DNA of 64,000 nucleotides from Ignelater luminosus (Eukaryota > Arthropoda > Insecta > Coleoptera > Elateridae): positions 62,001 through 126,000 of the forward strand of contig VTPC01091279.1 in the NCBI GenBank assembly GCA_011009095.1. The letters are read 5' to 3'. Positions 33,431 to 45,114 of the stretch are shown piece after piece (within the stretch, counting starts at the first letter, position 1; the number at the start of each line of letters is the position of its first letter). The translations under genes and the position numbers were made by a program. The notes below the pieces were generated by a model that was not told the origin of the DNA, did no database searches, and saw only the letters and a program-made list of their open reading frames with translations.

Positions 33431-34508
33431 TATTGGCGATGAAGGATGGTTTTTCATCAATGTAAAAGTAAAAAATGGAATATGTTGACGTCATGGTTAC
33501 TTACCAAGACGAGATTTGCTTTCTCAGGACTTAACAGATGTCACCCCTGAAGTCTTAGTATTGCCACCACAACACAAGTTACACTGTTGCTGTTATAGAG
33601 GAATATTGTATTAATTAACATAAATCAACAGATAATGGATTTAAAAAAAATGAACTTGATGACCTTCTCGAGAGGTTTTGAAAAATCCGATTTTACTAGA
33701 AAACAACGCGTTCTATGGAAAAAAACGCAATAGTAGACACCTTAGAGTAATCCTCATGTAGAAAATCGCATCCTAATATCTCGAAAACAAGAAGTTCTAA
33801 GTGAAACTTTGACGCCTTATACTTCGGAAACGATGCACTTTAGAAAAAATGTTAAAAGACAAGAAAGGCTTGATTTTTGCCGAGTAATGCACCCGCCAAA
33901 TATTTGCATTCATTTTCAAAAGAGCATGTATGTGCAGTTTATAGTACCATCCCCCATCAAATTCAGACCACCAGGTACAGTGTGGCTAAGACGGTACAGA
34001 CAACTCATTTAATACTGGCGATAGCAGAAAAAGGTTTTTGCAACCTCTGGCTAATTTTTCAGACAAGCTGTGTGGTGAAAACAAAAGTTTGCCAAAAAAC
34101 GAATTTTTTCAGATAGTCTGATTATTTGAGAAAGTGCGAAAAGAGTCTAGAAAAGTTTTTTTCTTGGAATGTAATTTAAATAGAATTGCAAAGATGGATT
34201 CGATTTGCCTGTAAAACCTACCGTATTCAAGAACCAAAATATAACTTTTTTTTGTACTAATAAACACAAGAGTTGGCCATAAAATCGTTATGCAATTGTT
34301 TATTAATACTTTTCTGCTTGCTTATTTTAAATATAACCTCAAATAATAATGAACTAACTTCATTTCAATATTACACACTGTCTTTAAGATATCAAAAAGC
34401 AAGACGTAGGATTTAAGGCATAAGTTTGTACAAACGATTAGGTTTAATTTCAATTCAAGACTCTGCGGTATGAATACTTCCATTTGTTTTAGAGACATAC
34501 TACTATAT
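33431..34508. other. unassigned
   Basis: No gene-like frame. Phrases such as CTAATATCTCGAAAACAAGAAG are of the kind common in insect interspersed repeats, but I could not set boundaries. Confidence 0.3.
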
Positions 34509-35557
34509 AGAGGGTGTCTCCAAAAGGTTGGGACATAGCTTAACTGCAGACTCCTGGAATACAAATAAGAAGATTTAACTCAACTTACCTATATCCAAAA
34601 TCGTCTCGTTAAGTTGGTACAAGGCGTCAAAGTTTTTAAAAAAAAATTAATTTTGCGTATAAAAATAGGCTTTGATCTATTTTTATAATTTTTGGTATGA
34701 CATGTTTTGTAATTATAAGTCACGTTTCAAGATGGTTTTGGTCTTCATCAGTAAGTTGTAAGTGCATTAAACAAAAATGTCGCAGTATAAATTTGAAGAT
34801 AACTTTTTAGTGCCGAGGCTGAGAACTTTCAATTTTTCTTTTCAAAAAGATATTTTCTTTAAAAATATTTTTTGTATCTTTGTAATTTTTGGTAACTCTT
34901 AAGGTTTATTCACAAAAAAAATAAAATCTGATCTGATGATCACGCTTTTTTGATAGGAATAATCTAGAACTAGTCTAGTTAGCGGAATACCTATCTTTAA
35001 ATGGCAAATCAGTATCATTTGTTTGTTACATGTCAAAATCACAAAAGCTTAGTGTGATAAAAATTAAGTAATTAGTTTAGCATTTTTTTGTTGTAACTTA
35101 AGACTCGTTATCACTAATAAACTTTGCATTACATGCGATGTTATATTATTTTTTGTGGATAAACCTAAAGAGTTATCAAAAATTACAAAGATACAAAAAA
35201 ATGTTTCTAAAAAAATATCTTTTTGGAAAAAAAATTAAAAGTTCTCAGCCTAGGCACTAAAAAGTTATCACCAAATTTGTACTGCGACATTTTTGTTTAA
35301 TACACTTACAACTTACTGATGAAGACCAAAACCTTTTGAACGTGACTTATAGTCAAAACATGTCATACCAAAAATTATAAAAATCGATCAAAGCCTACTA
35401 TTTTTACACGCAAAATTAATTTTTTTTCAAAAAACTTTGACGCTTCGTACCAACTTAACGAGACGATTTTGGATATAGGTAAGTTGGGTTAAATCTTTTT
35501 ATTTTTATCCCAGGAGTCTGCAGTTAAGCTATGTCCCAACTTTTTGGAGACAGCCTG
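34509..35557. mobile_element. large palindromic MITE, 1.05 kb
   Basis: The ends are GAGGGTGTCTCCAAAAGGTT on the left and CAGGCTGTCTCCAAAAAGTT on the right (reverse complement). TA lies on each side (34507-34508, 35558-35559). The inverted arms run about 420 bp each (to about 34930 and from about 35145) and are highly similar, including GGGACATAGCTTAACTGCAG and AACGAGACGATTTTGGATAT. A non-coding loop of about 210 bp separates them. The near-identity of the arms suggests recent origin or gene conversion between arms. Confidence 0.88.
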
Positions 35558-35559
35558 TA

Positions 35560-37311
35560 CATAGGTTTTATAGTATTTGTGTCAAAGACAGTTTTACTAG
35601 AATAATACATGCTTATTTTATTCTGAACGCACCGTTAACGTGTGTCAATGTGAGATGATTTAGAAGATCTCTTTCATATGGTAGTTAAAGCGATATTTGA
35701 CAGTGATGATTAATTCTCTTTTATGGAACACTATGATTTTCTTACATGTTTCTAAAAAGGGTCCTGTTTGTTGTTGTGCATCAATATATTTTAACTTCCA
35801 ACCTAGGCAAAATACATTTTGCATGAAGTTGTTTCATTATTTTTACATTTGTGTTTTATTATTTAAAAAGGAAACAGTTACAAATGTAGACTTAATTATT
35901 TATTATAACACTGAGTTTAACAAGAAAGGCATGCTTATAAATAAGGTTAAAGAAAATTATTCTTTTCAGAAAAAGAAAATAATTTGTTTATTTTTCATCT
36001 GTAAATCTGATTTCTATATAACATCAATTATCTTTTAACTTGCATGGGACTAGTAACCATTCACATATTAAATGTTATTAATTTTAAGTTGTCTGCAATG
36101 ATACCACCTTTCTCAAAAACGATTTTTTCTCTCTAAAGTTTATTTGTCTGTTGGTATCTTCAGTTCCGCTGCGTCGCGTCGTGTCTCCGGGATTAAGGAA
36201 AAAGTTGGAATCACACCATGCTAACATTGCTTGTTCCAAACGATTCAGTTCACCTTATGTACATTATTTTTTTAGTTCTTTTATCCATTTTATTATTCAG
36301 GTTAGCATAATGTTTATTAAATTTTTCCGCGATTAACATTTTATCCTCTTTTGCTCATTTCTGTTGTAACATAAAACGCAGCATTTCTTTGTACTTTATT
36401 AACGCGTTCATTTACGGTTCTGGTGTGAGCTCAACAATTCTTGTTTTTAAATTAATATGTAGAATATCTTAACAGGGGAACCAAAAAATTATAGAAACGT
36501 GTATTACATAAAAATGTTTTAAAACCAAGTGAGCTTGTAGTTTCTTTCTAGAAGTCAGTTTCCAGTAGTGTTTATGTCATTTTTTGATTATCTAAAAACT
36601 TACGTATTGTTCGTTTAATCTTATCAATTATGGTTTTATGATCCCCCTGTTTTATTAAAAATAAAAGCATTGTGCAAGGTGAGGAAATTGGTTATGATTA
36701 TTATGCGATATTTGGCTAGCGTGAAACAGCTTTTGTGACTATATAGGCTGCATTTTTTTTCCAAACTCAAATATAGAAGCAAGATTAAAATATCAGTCCG
36801 CTATCTACAAAAAATGATTTTATGTAAAAACAACTTTTCCTCATATCTATTACTTCCTTGAAGAGCTAACTAAATTCATTTTTTTACTAGAAATGTAATA
36901 ACATGACATACTTGTAGGTTTTTTTAAGTCATAATATTGATGGAATAAAAATATGTCTGCACATTTTTTTAGATAGAGAAAACAGGATTCTTTTTAAGAC
37001 ACGGATATCTAAGCACAATATAATGCTAAGAATTCAGTAATTTCACGGCCTTTTGGTACACAGGCGTGTGACTTGAAGTTTGATACTTCTTCACTCTTAT
37101 CTTCGAACTTTACAAATTTGTACGGTGCCATCTAAACTATTTGAACGCCCCAAGGTCTACCATTAGGTACCTATATTACATCATTTCTCATTGGTTGTTA
37201 AGATATATAAGTTGAAATCGCTTACGACGGCCATTAAGGACGTTTCCAAGAAACAGCGCCCTCTTTCGTCCCGTCGCGTATGTACAAAAATAAAAAATAA
37301 TACGTAATAAT

Positions 37312-37360
<49 letters not shown>

Positions 37361-38230
37361 CGTTACATTCTTACACTGATCGAGACATGAGTTGTTTACG
37401 TTGGGGTTTAGTGTTTTAGAATATTTTTCCAGGTTACATATATATATATGACATTTTTAACAGAGCATAAAAGATGACTTCACGATCAAAAAAATGGTAG
37501 ATTTCTAAAGAACGAATACCGCTTGCTATAATTTTCTTTACAGAAAAATATTTGTCATATTTTCAATTAATCCTTCTCAGTTTTTCAAATAAATCCTAAG
37601 AAAATCACCGTTGTTATATCATAAGTAAAACATCCGTTTCAACATAGTTCGGTATATGGTTCGTATGTTAAAAATGCAGATTTTAACAGCCAAAATCTAC
37701 AAATTTAGTGCCGCAAGGGAAATTGAAAATATTCCTACGTATAAAAGACATATACAGTTTGTCCAAGATAAGGATGCAGAGCATGGGGATCTTGGAAACG
37801 GTAAGAGATACAGAATCGGTTAAATGGGAGGAAAGTTGGCTATTTATAGGACCTTTTTGTTGGCGTTTGCAAAATCTAGATATCTTGGATAGTTTCAGAG
37901 ATATTTAAAAAAAAGTAGATTTCTCGATTCTCGTTATTATTTTTTCTTTCCTTTATTTGAAGAAATATCGAAAAACTAAAATCACTTTTCCATTGCCACT
38001 TTTTGTTCTCTATTAAAATACGCTAACAAAATTCCTGTACAACGTTTCGGTTTCGAGTAACCATCATCAACCTCATTTTTTTAAATAGGCGGAAAAACAA
38101 TTGAAAAAAATTGTTAACAACGTAGGAAACATAAACCTTTGGTTCACAAAGTATCTTTACAAACATATTTCATATGAATAAATAAACTTTTTTCAAACAA
38201 TAAACAAACAGTGAACAAATGACTAAATTT
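35560..38230. other. mostly featureless stretch with a microsatellite
   Basis: AT-rich. A 113-codon frame near 35697-36038 is Phe/Ile/Lys-rich and not gene-like. An (AAT)n run lies at about 37313-37357. A slightly GC-richer patch lies near 37090-37270. Confidence 0.35.
37313..37357. repeat. (AAT)n microsatellite
   Basis: About 15 AAT units with minimal interruption. It is likely to vary in length between individuals. Confidence 0.9.
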
Positions 38231-38235
38231 TATCA

Positions 38236-38806
38236 AATTAAAAGTCAATAAACGCCCTCTGACCAAAAATCTCATGTGCAACGTGCGTTAGCTTCAATTA
38301 AGTTAATGCCAAAATGGTGAAAGGTAGATCCGATCCGTCGCCGCTGAGTGGTTTGCTCTCTTCCGCTTGTGGCTTGACTGTCGGTGTGAGTGGATGGCCA
38401 AACCATCAGCAAGCTTTCTCGGTGTCGCCATGAGCGGTCGATCCTACCCGGCGTCACTGAGTAGCCTGTTAGCCGTCTTCCTTCCTGGCCCAAAACCTTA
38501 GAGGGCACCAGATCCGAATCCTTAACCGACCCCATTGACTTGCACCTCTTGCCGCTTGCTGCATTGCCTGGGTAGGATTGGTAGGCTTTTAGCGTGTAGT
38601 TGCTCGCTAATCACCTGCTTGTATATTTGTGCCTGCTTAATAAATATTGTTTAGGTTTTGACTGTGCCTTTTATTTATTAGCACCGTAGATCTTTTATTT
38701 TAGCCGTCGACTCTTGGAGTCACCGAATCTCCATCATAGCTGCCCGGTGAGCCCTTGTTTGACCGCCTCAGGGACGGGGTGAGAGAGTAAACCCCCTTAT
38801 CAAATC
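38236..38806 (+). mobile_element. probable solo or truncated LTR (Gypsy or BEL type)
   Basis: A block that is much GC-richer than its surroundings contains a polyadenylation signal (TTAATAAATATTG near 38638) followed by a T/G-rich stretch. Just beyond it is TGGCGCCCGAGCAC (38807-38820), where a retroelement primer site starting TGGCGCCC (tRNA-Lys style) would lie. I see no second LTR and no internal coding region, so this is a fossil LTR plus primer-site remnant. The left boundary is uncertain (TGTGCAACG at 38276 is an alternative). Confidence 0.45.
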
Positions 38807-39346
38807 TGGCGCCCGAGCACCAAACCACCGAGCACCAGAAAGAAAGCGCGTCACAATACAAATATTTACACAATATATTCGTTGATGTGTGTGTGTATTC
38901 GACGAAATGCGGTACATTATCCAAAATTGTTAGGTAAATAATCCAACATATGCATTCACAAACACGAAATACACAGGTGAAAGCTTTTCTGATAAGATAA
39001 TTCTAGGCGGAAGAGACGTGATGCGGCGGGAAACAAGAGTTTATAATCCAGTATGATAATTTCGTTTCAAACTGACGACGGAATATTTCTTCTCCAAGGG
39101 AATTAACATAATTTTTAGACAGTTCAAAAACCATAACGCTATTTACACTCGGGGTTTCAGAGAATCCTCTACACAGATTAACCCGGGAGGAATTCACGAA
39201 TAAGCTCGACAAGCGAAACCCACTAACAGGAAAAATTCAAGAACGATAAGTGAGCTTCTGATTTTCATAAGTTCCCGCGCGAAAAATATGAGTTAGGTAC
39301 TCAATCTTCTAAGACAAAAAACTAACTAATTTGTTCTCACTATGGA

Positions 39347-39408
39347 CAAAGTGGGGTATTACTGGAGATCGACACAACGCAATGAAGAATTTTATTACCC
39401 CCACTTTG
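39347..39408. repeat. short inverted repeat next to the P-like relic
   Basis: CAAAGTGGGGTA on the left pairs with TACCCCCACTTTG on the right (one-base bulge), with a loop of about 35 bases. It sits immediately upstream of the point where recognisable P-element coding sequence begins. Confidence 0.5.
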
Positions 39409-39985
39409 AAAGCAGATAGACGTATGTTTTTTGATACCAGATGTACTACATTTATTCAAGAACAAAAAAAATATGATTGTTGCAAATGAAGTTATTTACA
39501 TACTAGAGAATATTAAACAAGATTACAATTTACCTATTGCGGGAGTAAAAATTCAACATATTTATAATATGATAAAGTATCAAGACAAATTTGCCTTGTT
39601 ACTTGCACCAGAATTAACAGAAAAAGTCTTATTGCCAGATTGCTTTAATTAAATGATGGTATCTACGGCAACAAATGTTATTAATTGAGATGTAAGTTCT
39701 GCTTTAGAACTTTTGTCCACCGAGCTAAACCAACTCGAATACTTAAATACAGCATGGTACATTGATTTAATTGACAAGTTGTTTACGTCGATGACTTCTA
39801 GATACAACAAAATAGTATATTGTCATCATTTGTGTATGAAGAAACATTGCAGTTTCTTGAAGATTTTATGTCTATTACTTGTGACATATAATATTGGGAA
39901 GAATCGTTCTTGGAAACCATCTCAAAGTGGTGTTTTAATAGCAACACGTTCGGTTATTGATTTAGAAATAGTTATTTATGCAACA

Positions 39986-40395
39986 AGTGAGTAAAGTGTA
40001 TCTTTTTTCCACGAGAAGGAAAGTTTGCCGCACGAGCCGTAGGCGAGTGCGCAAATCCGCCGAGTGAAAAAAAGTAATTTTACTCACGAATTGCATACAA
40101 AACTTTTTTCACGTTCGTAATAAAAATCAAGAACTACCTACTTCAATAACGGCTTTCTCGATGCGTCACATCAATGCGTTCTAATTTCTGACAAATGCCA
40201 GTGGCAGCCTCCTATGTGTTTAAATATTTTGCGTTAAAAAATGACACGTTACGATACTTTTTTTCACTCAAATGCGTGAAAAATGAACCGTTATGGCACT
40301 TTTTTTCACGCTTTTATCACGATGAAACAAACGCATCCTTTATAAACGAAAATTAATGAAAAATGTTGCACTTTTTTAACGAACGTGAAAAAAGT
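39986..40395. mobile_element. non-coding insertion in the P-like relic
   Basis: It splits the P-like frame between SVIDL... and FLLTSRF. Its ends resemble each other as inverted repeats (GTATCTTTTTTCCACG against ATACTTTTTTCACG). The interior repeats TTTTTTCACG-like motifs in both orientations. A GC-rich core contains CGAGCCGTAGGCGAGTGCG. It is probably a MITE of unknown family. Confidence 0.55.
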
Positions 40396-40485
40396 ATGTA
40401 TTTTTACTAACATCTAGGTTCGCACAAGATTGCTTAGAAAATTTGTTTAGTTGTGTAAGAGCCAAACAAAAAATACCTAATGCTG

Positions 40486-40652
40486 TTCAAACCCCTCCCC
40501 CGAAATTCTAACTAATTGCAGTTTTAATAACTGCATTATTCATTAGCATTACAATTTTTCTTATTAAGCGCAAGAGGACCCCTATGGGCGCTCGTGGAAA
40601 ACCCTTCCCGAGATTCAATCTTAGCTACGGCGGCGGCGTTGTTGTTCATTTT
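40486..40652. mobile_element. second insertion in the P-like relic, about 170 bp
   Basis: The P-like reading AKQKIPNAVQ stops at about 40485 and resumes with NNVKLISVSQY near 40653. The intervening sequence starts CCCCTCCCCCGAAATTC and ends in a GCGGCGGCG stretch. It is unlike the neighbours in composition. No clear end repeats were seen; it could also be an intron relic, since ATTTCAG occurs just inside its right side. Confidence 0.4.
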
Positions 40653-40971
40653 AATAATAATGTTAAACTTATTTCAGTATCGCAATATTAAAAAGATATC
40701 AGATGCAGCAGCTGTAATCAAGACGACAGAGAATATTTATCTGGTTTTCTGGACACTGTAAACTCTTTCAAAATCAAATATGATTGTGTTAAAATCCCAG
40801 AAGATTTTAAATCAGAGGAAATATCCTTAAATTGCGGTGGAAAAATTCTTTATAACTATTATGTCGCTGGATATATAATTTCAAGCATTAAAAAGACATC
40901 AAGTTCTTGTAATACCTGTGTTAGTGCATTAGGTTTCAATAAATGTAACAGAAATTTTATTATTTTCTAAT

Positions 40972-43900
40972 TTATGCTATTAAAAGCTTATAAACTGGAC
41001 AAATTATTTTATTGTAATTCAAAAACATTTTCATATTTTTGTAAAGTGGAAGAATTATTTTGACAATATTATGATATTGTTCAAAATGCTGGCATTGATT
41101 TAAAAATATTTTTTGTAAATAGAATTTGGAACTGAACAAATTTGAATTTTTGTGTCACAACATCACTGATACAAGGTTTCACTTCGTAGAAATAAAAATA
41201 ATTTCTTACAATTAAATTATTTACTTAATTATGGCGACATAAAAATTTATTTTACGTTAGTAAATGATATACATAGCTCCTTGCCCAAGCATCATTTACT
41301 TGCATGTAGTAAACTAGATTCGAGCAAATATCTAAGTATTCTCTTCCAATGCATTTTAGTAATCCACTTCCCACAAATAATTCTTATTTAGCTCAATTCA
41401 ATAAGATTACATTAATTAATAATGAATTATTTCGAAAAAGAGATCTATTGAAGAGTTTTTTGATAAAATATAGAACACACAACAAGAACATAATAATGCA
41501 ATACTGTTGGTGTACGTTAATACATATTACATAAAACTAATGTGCATTATATAAAAGTATAACAAAAATTCAAATATTCTGCATTTTACAATAATCTTTT
41601 CACGATGCACACACGAAACAGTATAGAAACAGTGGTTGCACGCTAACAAGTTGTTACCAGTTGTTACTCGCAGTTTGACCTGTCCGCAGCTTCAAAGTAA
41701 AGATTAACTTCTAGGAAGTAAATATGTGATTCATTGGTATAAATAATATTCCCGTGAGGTACATATCGACTATGTATTTAATTATATTACATACCATAAA
41801 TTCCTAATACAAAATCATTTGAGATAAGAAAATTAATATCCTGCAAAATTTGTGAGAAGTATTTTATTAATTTGTTTGAATAAATTTAATTCAGCAAAAT
41901 AACTTTCGATTAACCTTGTTTAAGTAAATTATAAACCTTTGTGAAATTATGAAAATATGTATGTAAACTGTGTGCCAATCAACCCACGGTGTTTATGGAG
42001 CAAATAAATCATAGTGATGAAGTATAAATATTAATTAAAATTGCTCAAGTATACATTTACCTAAAAATTTATCATATTTTTTTTCAATGCATGAATAAAA
42101 AAATATGTACTAAATTGGTGTCTTACAGATTAAAAATAGCATTAGAGAAGAGTCAGAAAATTAAGAATTCAGAAATTAATAAAAGAGAATCCTTGATATC
42201 TTAAGCTACCTCAGAAATGTTTTTCCTCCTTATGGTAAAGGGTAAAGCTTGGTTTAGCAGGTAATCTTGTTAACACCCCATATATTTTGTTTAATTCCAT
42301 ATTTTAAAAACTAATTCTTTTAGAATCTTGAGAATCTGGAAATTTGAGTATTTGGTGTTTTAATTAGTCAATGAGTTTTGTCTGAGTTTGAGTAAAGTAA
42401 AAACATAATAAATTTATAATGTTACTACTCATTACAGGCAAAGTTAAACATCCCATGCCCGTGTAGATACAACTTATAAGCTACGAGAAACTATTACGTA
42501 TAACCATAAACCAATGAGGAAATAGTTTCAGATTTTTTTTTCTCATTACCATCATCAATAAACGCGAATGCGTAGGATGGAAATGGGAAGTAAAATTTGC
42601 AATTTCTAAGTTTGTACAAATTGTCTAAATATTTGGGGTACATACTGAGGAATAGGTATGTGAAACTTTCAAAGAGCCGGCTCTTCTGTTAGAATATTTT
42701 GAGGCAGAGGTGAACACCTTCTACAAACTTTCCTGAAATAATTTAACTACACGATGTAGCTTCCTTGTTAATATTTATAACAATGAACTTCTTTTCTCAT
42801 TAAGGTAGGATAACGATTTATTTGCTACTTCTGTGTAAAACTATTTCAACAGCCGCTTAAAGTTCTCAGAAAAATTTTTCGTGGGGATTTTTGGAAATTC
42901 AACAAGAGGACGGTTGAAAGTCGTCGAAAAGAAAAAAAAACGTTTAAATCTTTGTTTAATTCGTTTCAAGGCTGATTACTGATTATTATTTACTATAAAT
43001 CTTTATTTTTAGGGTCGCAGTAGATTTCTAGGAAGTTTGTATGTAAACGATAATGTATCATTCATGAAATTGCATTTTGTTAAAGTACTACAAACTGATA
43101 ATGTAAAGCTCTTATCTTCAAAACATTTTAAGTGATAAAGTTCAAATTTAGGGTGATGAATGAGCATGGAAGGTCAAACAGATTGTAAACTTAGAAAAAA
43201 ATGCCGAGATCAATTAAAAACAATAAAAAGTTGTAAACAGATCAAAAAAAAACTTTGTTTTCCTATTTATAATTACCTACTATTAATTCTTTTCTTTGTA
43301 ACTTTTAAATTACAATATAAAGATTTCCTTTTCCTTTGAAATTATTTCCTACTTTGTTTTGACTGAAATTAAATTATTTTGTTGCGGGAGAAATCAGATT
43401 TAATAATTTTCATTTTTGATAAAACAGGGAATGTTATTACAACTTCTTTACGTAATAACTAATTAAGAGAAGATAACTTTTCTTAATTTAGCTTTTCAGA
43501 AAGATACCGCAATGGAATAAAAGTAATTAGTGAGACTAAAGTGTTACAATTTTGACAGTATCATTCATGTACCTCTCCCAGAATTTTCAAATGATGCAAT
43601 AATAGAATTTGATGTAAGTTCGACCTCGACGTTATGGTGAAAATAAAATAAGATTGGGATTCTTCTATAATTAATATGATATTGATCTTTTTACATGTAA
43701 ATATAATGTAAAGAGAAAAAATTTTTAAATACAAAGCGTAAATTTCATAAATGATACAGAAAATTTTCCATTAATTTATTAATAAGTAGTAATAACAAAT
43801 AAAAAATCTATTGTAAAATATAAATAACCCTGCATATGGTTTCGCCTGATAAATCTCCTTTAAACATGATAAAAACTTAAAAAAATACATTAACTTATAG

Positions 43901-44650
43901 CAACCTTTCGGTAACAAATATTCATTTAAAAATTTTCACTTTTATATTATTTACGTCAAAAAGTAACATTTATGTACTAGATAGTCAATTAAAAAAAAAT
44001 TATTTCAAGATGTCATTTTGATGTATTGTGCTAAAAAGACAAACCAATTAATCATAATTGGAATGTCGTAAAGGAAGTTTGTATAGGCAGTGGCCTGCAT
44101 TTCTTGAAAAGACGACAAACTCGTAAATATACTCGGAAACGATTACTTCGTACAATACTATGTTATTTATACCTACCTCAATGACGAATTCTGGTACAAG
44201 TACCTAATTTAAATACTGATCCATTTAAGTATAAGCTTCAAAAAGAAGGAAAGTAAGAAAATAAATTACATGTCCGATACACTGCACTGATTGACAAGAA
44301 GAATTAAATTTTTGAAATAGGGTAAATTGCTATAAGAATGCAAAGCCGAAGAATAAACTTCAAATTTTGTGCATTATCCATATTAATTTTGTGTTACAAT
44401 ATTTATTACTACTTAACTGATTTTTTTATTTATTACAAACCACCTTTTTTAAAATCTGCTGCTGACATTTTACATCTATCCTACTTTGCTTGGATAACAC
44501 CCAACAATCATAGCCTGCAAGCAAACTGGGGCTCTATTTTCTTTGATATCACTTTTTCACAGCCGAAATTTCCTAATGAAAACGTTCACTGTGTTCATCA
44601 CTAGTAGCTATCAAATTGTCCAGAAAAACTTTAGATGAGAATTCAAGAAA
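40972..44650. other. long stretch with little to report
   Basis: 3.7 kb of AT-rich sequence. Short frames (for example 41349-41534, 44338-44604) show no family motif. The first few hundred bases may be the 3' non-coding part of the P-like element, but I could not define its end. Confidence 0.35.
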
Positions 44651-44658
44651 TGACTCAG

Positions 44659-44835
44659 CCCGGATGGTCTAGTAGTGATGACACCTACCACTAATAGACT
44701 ATATGTACAAAGTGAAGATGACATACACAGAGCAAAGCTATACTGAACTAACGTAGGTTTGAGCCTGGAACTGGAAAGAAAAATCTCAGGTCTGAGATCG
44801 AATTCGCCCAGTCGTCAATGCTCAAATTGAAAAAA
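44659..44835 (+). repeat. tRNA-derived SINE
   Basis: GCCCGGATGGTCTAGTAGTG opens like a tRNA with an A box (TGGTCTAGTAGTG). A B-box-like GGTTTGAGCC (44757-44766) lies about 90 bases on, farther than in a tRNA but usual for SINEs with an insert. An unrelated tail with an AAATCTCAGG...TCTGAGAT hairpin follows. No poly-A tail or target duplication was identified with certainty. Confidence 0.5.
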
Positions 44836-45114
44836 GGTGAATGTATAAAACATCTTTATACGCACTGAAAAGTTCATTCGCAGTTTCTTTGCAATAATTG
44901 TCAGCTTTATACTTAAGTCATTGACAAGGTTCTGTTACAACTTTGCTCTGAGGTTGCAAAAAAACGGAAAGGAAGAAAACGACATTTCATTAACTAAATA
45001 TACCATTAAAAGGTGTTCTCAATGACAAGTCAATGTCAAAACAGTATTTAGAATGATTGCCTCGTTTTCTACGCTTTTCGTCTGCGAAGGTATTCGTATA
45101 CACCATTTCATTGT

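Larger units (their letters stand above)
39425..40971 (+). pseudogene. P-element-like transposase, decayed, with two insertions
   Basis: Successive pieces match the middle and C-terminal parts of P-element transposases: PDVLHLFKN, LPIAGVKIQHIYNMIKYQDK, LAPELTEKVLLPDCF, STATNVIN, TAWYIDLIDKLFTSMTSRYN, RSWKPSQSGVLIATRSV, then FLLTSRFAQDCLENLFSCVR, AKQKIPNAVQ, NNVKLISVSQY, DDREYLSGFLDTVNSFK and VAGYIISSIKKTSSSCNTC. Two in-frame stops lie near 39650-39705, and at least two frame changes are present. Two non-homologous blocks interrupt it at about 39986-40395 and 40486-40652. The THAP DNA-binding domain and the first catalytic block are missing upstream. P-like elements are known outside Drosophila. 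The call rests on the order of conserved motifs. Confidence 0.85.

Noticed and set aside
35697-36038. 113-codon frame
   Set aside because: Phe/Ile/Lys/Tyr bias follows the AT content; no signal peptide, domain or splice context supports a gene.
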